Below are positions 55,906-64,000 of a stretch of 64,000 nt of DNA, piece by piece; the stretch's first letter is position 1, and each line of letters opens with the position of its first letter. The notes beneath the pieces are model-generated. The model was not told the origin of the DNA. It searched no databases and was given only the letters and a program-made list of their open reading frames with translations. Source of the DNA: Haemonchus contortus (Eukaryota > Nematoda > Chromadorea > Rhabditida > Trichostrongylidae); assembly GCA_000469685.2 (NCBI GenBank), contig LS997562.1:13279467-13343466 (forward strand), written 5' to 3'. The position numbers and the translations under genes are program-made.

Positions 55906-56310
55906 GCTGAAGGGGGTAACGGAACTTCTCCCCTATCGCGGCATTCTTCCTTGCGGCGTGCGGCAAATGTCACTGCGATTACCGTACTCACCCCGCCTCC
56001 CGCCAATCGATAGGACGCGATATTTGTCCTTGACTGGCTTGCTTTTTCATGAATTTTATCGTTTTTTCTTCTGTTTCTTTTTAGTTTTCATGTTTATTAG
56101 ACTTGATTAATTGAAATGACTCCTCCTGTATGAACGACGATCGAGACCGCATTGAAATTGAAAAGAGCGGCCGGCCAATTCAAATAATTAAAGGACTTCA
56201 TACCTCACAAATTGTGCGCTCCAATCTTCCATCGCAATCCTGCGATAGGCGGCGGGTGCGGCGTGTGCGACGCCGTGTTAGGGGAGAAGTTCCTGGACTC
56301 CCGCTGAAGC
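55906..56310. mobile_element. MITE family C, copy 2 (inverted), with 9-bp target duplication
   Basis: Reverse-oriented relative of 52431-52806 (GGTAACGGAACTTCTCCCCTA ... TAGGGGAGAAGTTCCTGGAC), with a similar middle (ATCGATAGGACGCG, TTTATTAGACTTGATTAAT, CAAATAATTAAAGGACT). Flanked by CCGCTGAAG on both sides (about 55904-55912 and 56302-56310). Confidence 0.85.
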
Positions 56311-57059
56311 TCCTGTTCGATTTGTTTCGCACCAGCTGGCCGACCATCCCAAAAGAAGATACCCTGCAGCATGAAATTAACAGCACACAAGGAAAGTTTT
56401 GCTACTCGAAAGATTGCTTCACCATGAGCTGCTCCATTACCGCCAGACAGTCACGGCTACCATCTACTCAAGTCAGCTTAAGGGCACCGTTTACGAAAAA
56501 TTTAGGGTACCTTTTTTGACGGGAATTCATAGAACTACTCTAGAATAAAGCGATAGATGATGAGCGATAGATAGATAAAGCGATAACAACGAAAAAAAGC
56601 GCAAAAAACGATGAACAAAAAGAAATAGAAAGGGTCATCAAAAAAGAGCTGGAAAGGGGGGTTGGACGAGTTCACATTGGAAGAACGGAGGTTAAGGGAG
56701 TGTTCGGGCGAGTGCACGAAGGCGACGCAATGTCTGCAATAGCAGACAACACATCCAATTTGCCTGACAATCTAACTGGCAGACTCTGGCAATTTGCCAA
56801 CCGCCTTATCGATTTTTCACCAACTTTGCTCCAATGCGAAAGTGGTGAACGGCAATTAGATTTCGTAGCCAGCCTAGCGAGGGGCGGAGGGCGACCGTGG
56901 CTCACTATCCGGCCCCTTATTGTGCCCTATCCAGACCATTTCCGACTTCATTCCTGCACAAATGGTATCAGAGGGGGCGTCGAATTCAAACCATGTGCAA
57001 ATCTCCGAAACAATTTTTTCGTGAACAGTGCCTTTAAGGAATTCACACCTTGAATTGAA

Positions 57060-57180
57060 CGATCAGGAAGGATTCTTGTATATTCTGCATGATAACGCTG
57101 AGCCCCACGTCGCAAAAACCGCGCAGTCCACTTAACAGGAATTTCAAACGTTTCAAACGTTCAGATTTCAAACATGCATC
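57060..57180 (+). pseudogene. mariner transposase fragment
   Basis: ILHDNAEPHVAKTAQST is read at about 57078-57130, ending in a stop. This is the second catalytic-Asp box of mariner transposases (HDNARPH family motif). No other part is recognised nearby. Confidence 0.6.
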
Positions 57181-57969
57181 AAAGTGTCTCAAGGCATCTG
57201 CATCAACCTCATGGTAGTAAGCTACCACTCGTAAGTGTTTTTCACTAGTTGTGTTTCCCACCTATTTCCGGGATAGCGAAGACCGGAAACAAGAGGGGTG
57301 ATTCATGTCACTCAGAGAATTTCAACATCATGTTGCCCTACTTATTTTTGTAAAGTCGTGGCTAATACGTGACAGATGTCTGACTAATGCGTGACAATCT
57401 CATTTAAACCTGAAAAAAATCGGTCCATTGTACTAATTTCATGGGTGTGGGAACATTTGTACGATCGCACCTAATCGAGATCTCGCGCCTAGGGGCGAGG
57501 TGATCTCAATTAGGTACGAGGACTCCGTGGTAATTATGCTGACCGCATTTCGTTACTAACCAAGTTAAAGCTTACCAACTAATTGGAGAAATCACAGTCA
57601 AAAAAGCGAGGTTTCTGTAGAAAATGTTTTTGGCAGGAAGAGTTCCAACATCGCTGGAATGATTCTTATGCATGATAAGTAGATTCAACATATTTCTGGC
57701 CAAGGTTTCTGTAACAGATCGGATCGGATGAGAGAAAATCGGATCAGTTTTCCGATTAATAAGAAAACCCAAAACAGAACCTAAAATTTATTAGCGGAAA
57801 ACTCAGATAGATCTCGCTTCCACGTACGGCTTCCTATGAACCTCCGCATAATTGTATTACTGAGTTTATTGTTTTCCTGAACTCTTCCCGAAGTTTGTAA
57901 ATAAGCTTCATTAGGCTGAAGTTTCGGCGGAATCGCCTTCTTCAGAGGCTGAAAGGATCAAAACGATCT

Positions 57970-59141
57970 GTGACTATCCGATCAAACCCACTACAGTTCG
58001 AGACCACGCAGGTGATCGAAAGGAGAACCATCCACGATCAGCTAGGCAATATTATTAGTGGCTTATCCATGGGTGAGCACACAACGGTGACTGTTGGAGA
58101 TTTTAACTTCCCTGATGTGGATTGGCGTTATGAGAATAGGGTTCAGGCCAACACTGAAGTAGTTTCATGGATGCGTTTTTGGCGCAAAATTTTCAACAAT
58201 ACGTCTTACAATTAGAGCCCACAAGTGGTGAGTGTATTTCGGATTTGGTGCTGTCCAACCTCGTCGATCGTGTCAGTGAGGTAGTGGTCGAACCTCCGAT
58301 TGGGTGCAGCGATCACAACAGCTTATCGTTTGGTATAAACAGTAGTTATGGTGAGCTTCAGTTTACTTTCTTCGGAGACTTTAAAAGCTGTGACTTTGCT
58401 GGTCTTAGCGCTTATCTGTCGTCTATTGCTTGGAGAGGCTCATTTGAGTCTACCAACACGGCCAATGAAAAATTCGAAATGTTTCTTAGTATATTACATC
58501 ATGCCATAGATATGTTTGTTTCTGTTAAGCGGGTTTCGGCTTTCAAAATCTACCTCCCGTTATACCTTCAGAATATGTTTGGCCATAGGAGTTGCTTGTT
58601 CCATGCGACCAAGAGATCACAATCAGCAAATGATTGGGACGAATTTCACCGGTTCTCCCGTAAGTTTATCATCCGCTTCACAAATACAACAAGCATATGG
58701 AAAGAAAAGATTCTTGAAAGCGAAGACAAGAACGCATTTTTCAAAATATTGAAGGAAAAACTCAAAACTACTCATAAAATCCCCTTCTTGGAAGAAGATG
58801 GGGACGTTTTAGACTTGGATGTTGATAAGGTCAACTTCCTAGCAGACAAGTTCGGTGAGGTGTTTTCCGTGTGTGATGGTTCTTTACCAGCTTTCGCCCC
58901 TTCAGTTCCTAGTCCAATGACCGACTGGTTTGACAGTGTTACAGTCTATGGTCTGTTGAAGCAATTGCCTAATTCCTTCTCAGTGACTCCGGATTTGATT
59001 CCTGCTATGTTTGTTAGGAAACTAGCTCATATTCTAGCGGAACCGGTAGCTTGCGTACAACACACCCGAACTTTCTTTGCTGATCGGATTTACTTCCCTA
59101 GTATTATTCTGCTGCATTGTGGCCATTCTTCTGCAACTTAA
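57970..59141 (+). pseudogene. CR1/jockey-like non-LTR element, endonuclease and start of RT (frameshifted)
   Basis: Frame 1 (57970-58215) ends with an endonuclease strand VTVGDFNFPDVDWRYEN. Frame 2 (58167-59141) continues with ISDLVLSNLVDRV, VEPPIGCSDHNSLSFGI (catalytic SDH), the post-endonuclease linker (FFKILKEKLKTTHKIPFLEE; DKVNFLADKFGEVFSV) and an early RT piece SVTPDLIPAMFVRKLAHILA. One frameshift lies around 58170-58210. Truncated before the RT palm. Same general family as 38150-38760. Confidence 0.85.
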
Positions 59142-59493
59142 ATTCAATGGATCAGGGTAAGTAAAAATTTCTCATATGTTTTTACGATGAAATGTATACA
59201 TTTTATCGTAAAAACAGAGCGGCAGAGCGCACAGAGACCGGCCCACCCCAACTACATTTTCACCGGCAATGTGTGTGCGTTCTCGTTTGGTTCTCGCAGT
59301 GGACGAGTGGACGGTACGTTGGTTCATAACTCGATTCAAAAAGCGTGCAAGCCACAATAAAATTGAAGGCAGCGAGCAAGACTTAATACGTGTTGGGCGT
59401 GCTTAAGCTCAGCGAAGCTCCGGTAGCGATGGATGCATGCATTCAAATAGGTTTTTTCGATAGTATACATACACACGCATATATGTACATATA

Positions 59494-60820
59494 TACTGCG
59501 TAACAAAAGAACGTGCACACTCCATTATTTTGGTTAATCGGGCCTGCCAGTTTATTTTGAGAAGTAGGACTACTATTACAATTTTCGGATGCGAAGTTTT
59601 AGAGGTACCTGCCCTTCTGAAAACATGTGCCCACCCGAGTTAGTTCCAACTTTGACGTCTAAATTCCGTAGCGTTTTGTAGTTTTTGGATTTTGAAGTAA
59701 CGGTTGTCGTTATGCCTATCCGTGGTAAGCTTCTCTTCGAAGAATAACAAGCGCAGGTCAGGGCTCTTCATGAAACGGATACTTTAATAGACAAATCCTA
59801 TGTCAGTTCTAACGCTCTCTTTTGGTCATTGGAAAATGCGTTCAAAGATCACAGAAGGATAGCTCGTGTGGCCTACCTTGTCTTTGGGTCAAATGGGATT
59901 ATCTATCTCGAGGATGACGATTCGTAGTCCATTCGATCGAACGAGCGCACAACACGAAAGGTATCGAATAAAGCGCCTCTTCTAAATGCCCAACACATGG
60001 AGGATGACTAGAATTCGCTCGCACAAACATGACAACTTCGTTGGACAAGTTACAACTTTTCGGACGATTTGTAGGTCTGGTTTAAACATATTTCTGCGGT
60101 TTTTACGTTTGGGTCATCTTTAGCGAAGAAAAAAGTCTAATCTGGACGGTCCAAATCAGATTAATACCGCTACTACTGGAGAGACCTTCGTCGCGACCCG
60201 CTATTTATTTGAAGCGAAACTTTGGTAGTGCCAAACTAATGGTTTAGAGGGGCCTTGGAAGCAGCGACAAACTGGAGCTGGCATTATCATGTTTTCCAGC
60301 ATGATAATGCATTTGTCCATGTCTCACGGTCCACGGAAGAACGGCTCCAACGCTACGCTGTTAATGGGGCGGATTGGTCAGCCTGTTCTGACTGCATTCC
60401 CATCGAAAACCTATGGGGAAATATGGTTTGGCGGGTCTGCCTCACCAACCGTCAATACAACAACGTCGAGAAACTGGAGGCCGCGCTCCTAGCTGTTTGA
60501 GAATCAGTTGACGAGACATACATCGCAAACGTGGTTCAAGTCACGACCTACAGAATGTTCGAACTGATCAGGAATTCAGGACGATTATTGATCTTGATCA
60601 CATTCCTTTGTTTGTATAGTGTCCATATAATTTTGTTACAACGAAAGTTTCCCCCTCTAATAAAAAAGCGAGAGCTTCTTGAAATTTTCGTAAGAGTAAG
60701 TATTTCAGGGTTTTTGCATCCAAATATTTGTATAAGAGAGGTGTTTTAGCTCAAAATTTACTGGCGAGCTTGGTGAACCAAAATTGTGAGGTGTCCACAT
60801 ACTTTTCTTGCACCCTGTAT
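59494..60820 (+). mobile_element. Degenerate Tc1-like transposon
   Basis: Approximate inverted ends: TACTGCGTAACAAAAGAACG.GCACAC.TC at the left and the complement of GGTGTCCACATACTTTTCTTGCACCCTGTA at the right, in a TA-rich context. The length of about 1.3 kb fits Tc1. The C-terminal transposase remnant at about 60280-60500 reads FQHDNAFVHVSRSTEE and CIPIENLWGNMVWRV (the NPIENLWG box). Earlier parts (59690-59930) are badly decayed. Confidence 0.68.
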
Positions 60821-62054
60821 GCTCAAAGGTGATCTAGAATGCTGAAAAAAACTGGGCGGACCCTGCGCGGAGGTGGACGGTGCTAAGATAAGCAATTCAT
60901 AACTCGGTTCACAAATTTGCAGAACGCGGAGCTTGTTGTGGGCGCTGGAAAGAAGGGCATAATCTCACAGGGCTGTGATCGGACACCCACAGCTTCGTCA
61001 GAAATGTTCCAGAATCAGGAAGCAGGTTTGCTCTGCCAGTGGTTAGTGGTTTTAATGATTCTGTTGATAACGGAGCAAGGCATTCAACAAATAGAATATA
61101 CATAAGTACGGACGTTACCGCAGTGAAAACGCAGATGAGTAGTAATAAGCCTTGATCCAGTACAACATAACCTACCTCTTACTTTTGACTTTGTTCAAGG
61201 CAAAAATGCGGAGCCACTCATTACGGGTTCGTCTGACCTCGCACCCAATTAGGGGCCTGTGTTATGTCAAGAGTCTCAGACGGCGAGACGGCAAGATAGT
61301 GATAGGGGATCGTCGCTGTAGACGACGATAGTCGCTTTGAGGTGACGGAGCTGAGATTAAAGTTACAACTTGTCCAGAGATGCCCTCATCGTTCCAAAAT
61401 CATTCTATATGAAGCCATGTCCCTATTCACTGTGATCTGCTATATATAAAAATTCGCTTTGTCTATCTGTCCTGAGAATTGGTATTACCTTAAAAAGCAC
61501 CTGAAGAGCTCGAGCGTGGGGTGGTTTGGAGCTTCGGGCAAGATAAGCTGGGAACTTCGACTTCAGAGCACTTTCCCTTCGAGCTAAGTGGAACTGTTGA
61601 AAGGTAGAACACGCACGGGGTGTCCGGTTCAACGAAGACAACGATTTTGCTTCAAAAACCCAGACATACGGAAAAATGAGTAAAGGCAAGGAGTGAGTCA
61701 ACAATCCAAGCGAAGGAGAACCGTTCGTGTGCGCCGTGTGCATTCTCGAACTTTTTGCATAGACTCATAACCCACCACAGCCTATAACCAGATTCTCAAG
61801 GGTGGAGCTCAAATCAAGAAATTCACAGCGTACAACAAGGTTCTTGTGGGGAGGAGCTCAGATCAAGAAATTCACCTCTGCCAGATGGGTGCTTTGTTCT
61901 GGCACACGCGTAGGTGCGCGAGTCTGACTGGTAGTAAATAGCCAATTCACTACAGCGCAGGTAGAGGTCTTTGTTGTCTTTGTAGTTGAAACAAAGGAAA
62001 TGTCCTATATGAATATATATATATATATGTATATATATGTATAGAACGCTAACT

Positions 62055-62588
62055 TTAAAGGCACAGTTCACGATAATTCAATGAGCGGGAACGTCAATGG
62101 CTTTCCCGCCTCTCGATCGGTTTCACGTCATCACGTCAGACGAGTGTCGAGACAATACAGATTGCAACAATTCGTTCTAGGACCCACACACAATCAGCTG
62201 GTCGCCGAGTGATGAGGCGATGTTTTTCTCCCATTCTTTTTTCCTCTGTTGTTCTTTTTGCTGCCGCGATCCCTCATCAATTTCCCATTCCTAGAGGCTG
62301 AAAAAGGTGAGCTACTTTTGCTGGTGCTAGGGTTTTTTGTTTACTTATGCTCATAAGTGAATGAATTTTTGCTTACATAGTATAGCTCGTCCGAACGCTT
62401 CACTATTCTTCATTTTTCTGGTCTCATTTTCGTCCAAACCCCTTTTTAACGTTTTTTCGAAGCCTTTTTTCACTTTGGAAACACCGATTCACGCAGTTTC
62501 TCCACCTTCATCGCATTATTTTTGATCTTGTCTTCCATTTTTCATCATGATCTGGATTACCAAAATTACCGTGAACTGTGCCTTTAGA
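62055..62588. mobile_element. TIR element family B, complete copy
   Basis: Ends TTAAAGGCACAGTTCACG (left) and CGTGAACTGTGCCTTTAG (right) are inverted copies. The interior of about 500 bp is non-coding and shared with 33428-34085; the right end is shared with 50608-50674. A non-autonomous DNA transposon by structure; the superfamily is not assigned. Confidence 0.82.
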
Positions 62589-62923
62589 TGTCGATTTGTA
62601 TGTCGCCATGTACGGTTATCTCTAAACCTCGACATAATGCAAACGTTGGTTTTCTTTGCTTGAACTCGGACGGGGTTGATTTGAAAAATTTATTCCGGCT
62701 TATCGCCGTTTCGTGGATCGCCTTCTTCAGAGCTTGGAACGATCGAAGCAATTTATGATTACGAGGGTTGTCTTTTATATTTTGAGATTTGGCAACACTA
62801 GTGTAGCAATCTAGCAACTGACACCACTATCGTAAATTTTGACTATTTTGAGGTTACGTTGCGAAATTTGAGCGCGATTTCTGTTGTTTACACTATGTTA
62901 TAAGATTTTGTTTAGGCCAAGTT

Positions 62924-64000
62924 ATGGAGTTCAATCGTGAGCATTTTCGCGCGATTATTTTTTACAACTTTCGACGTGGACTAACTCAACAGCAATGCAT
63001 GGATGAACTTAGTTCAATTTTTGGTGATGAAGTTCCATCCAGGGCCAGTGTTTATCGATGGTACAGTGAGTTCACCCGAGGTCGTAGTGCACTCGAAGAA
63101 GAATTTCGTGGAGGTCCTCCAAAATCACTAGTTGTTCCGGAGACCGTTGATACTGCGCACAAACTAGTATTGCAAGACCGTCATATGACCTATCGTGAGA
63201 TTGGGACAACCTTAGGCATTAGTGGGACCAGCATACATTCAATATTGCATGAACATTAGACTGTAAGAAAATTGTTTTTGAAAAATTTGTCAACCCCCCA
63301 AAAAAGGGGCTCGTGTCGATTGGTCGAAAGAAATGCTCAGAAAATACGATCGAAAAATACGATAAAAATACGAAATAAAAATATGCTTCGAAACATGTCT
63401 ATGACATCGGGACAGGTGATGGATCATGGATGTATGCGTATGAGCCCGAAAGGAAACAGCAGTCGACCGTATGGGTATTTCAAGATGAGCCAAATCCAAC
63501 AAAAGCTGTCCGCGCACCGAGCACTTCCTAGCAATTGATCTCCTGTTTTTTGGAAAAACTGGACACTTCGCAACCGTACCACTAGATCAAGCAGAACAGT
63601 CAATTCTGAGTGATATACCACCATTTGTTTACCATTTGACATCTAAAAAATCAGGAAAACCAAATTCCAAAGACGAATCATTCTTCACCTCGACAATGCG
63701 AGCTCCCACACATCGGCTCAAACAACTGCATTTTTTACCAGTCAAAACGACGATTTGACGGGTGATCAGCTATGTAGCCTCCGGGTGAATTCTTCTCATC
63801 CCGTTACGTAAAAAATAAAATGGAAGTCAACGTTTTTCGACACCTGAAGAAGCCGTTAATGCGTTCAGAATGCATGTTTTGGAGTTACCTCGATGAGAGT
63901 GGCAGAAGTTCTTCAAAAATTGGTTCGAGCGCATGCAAAAGTGTATAGAACTTAATAAGGAAAATTTTGAAAAGCAGTAAAGCGATTTTCAAAAAATAGT
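62924..64000 (+). pseudogene. mariner transposase, multiple frameshifts, runs off the window
   Basis: Residues from MEFNREHFRAII give an intact N-terminal helix-turn-helix half (YNFRRGLTQQQCMDELSSIF, RASVYRWYSEF, RGGPPKSLVV, YREIGTTLGISGTSIHSIL) to a stop at 63257-63259. Further pieces follow in other frames: GSWMYAYEPERKQQSTVWVF (first Asp block, with the usual DES replaced by DGS), ILHLDNASSHTS (second Asp block), then KMEVNVFRHLKKPL near 63820. A different mariner lineage from 23374-24566. The right end lies beyond 64000. Confidence 0.88.

Noticed and set aside
56700..57053. 117-residue open frame
   Set aside because: No motif or splice support; it ends at the edge of a mariner fragment.

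Overview
The window looks like nuclear DNA of a clade V (strongylid, hookworm-like) nematode. Coding regions are split into short exons by introns that are often only 49-60 bp, and the two recognisable secreted families are parasite expansions: a double-domain SCP/TAPS (ASP-like) protein and a pepsin-like aspartic protease. The repeat content also fits: RTE, CR1/jockey-like, gypsy, mariner and Tc1 relics plus several MITE families. The species cannot be fixed from sequence alone.

Layout. Positions 116-25980 (+) hold the 3' half of an MRP/ABCC-type ABC transporter, 19 exons that join in phase from the end of NBD1 to the stop codon. Its 11.75 kb intron (4148-15899) carries a 7.1 kb inverted repeat with two head-to-head copies of a double-domain SCP/TAPS gene (minus strand 6004-8139, plus strand 9203-11338), RTE remnants (12222-14640) and a 5'-truncated RTE insertion with a 17-bp target duplication. 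Later introns hold a mariner copy and a degenerate tandem array. Downstream are an internally deleted mariner with near-perfect ends (26298-27188) and a gypsy-type LTR element (28416-33369). That element has lost RT/RNase H but carries an unrecognised region of about 370 residues in frame after the integrase. Positions 33.4-41 kb hold MITEs, a 0.5 kb foldback palindrome and a CR1-like fragment, with no host gene recognised.

Positions 40.95-50.0 kb are a second large inverted repeat. It contains two head-to-head copies of a complete 407-residue pepsin-like protease gene (minus 42105-44372, plus 46862-49129). The 3.48 kb core arms are almost identical, while the outer flanks and a short inner segment are clearly homologous but much more diverged, which suggests arm-to-arm gene conversion. 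The rest (50-64 kb) is repeat-rich: a miRNA-like 86-nt hairpin, an inverted pair of MITEs with 9-bp target duplications, a CR1-like endonuclease copy, a Tc1 relic, a TIR element and a mariner running off the end.

The most interesting feature is the shared design of the two big palindromes. Two unrelated families of secreted-protein genes each occur as near-identical divergent pairs around a short unique spacer, one pair nested inside a transporter intron. The transporter is probably an ATP-driven efflux pump. The SCP/TAPS and protease products are probably secreted, but no usable start exon for the SCP/TAPS copies could be found. All exon models come from reading splice sites and family motifs by eye; no alignment or search was run.
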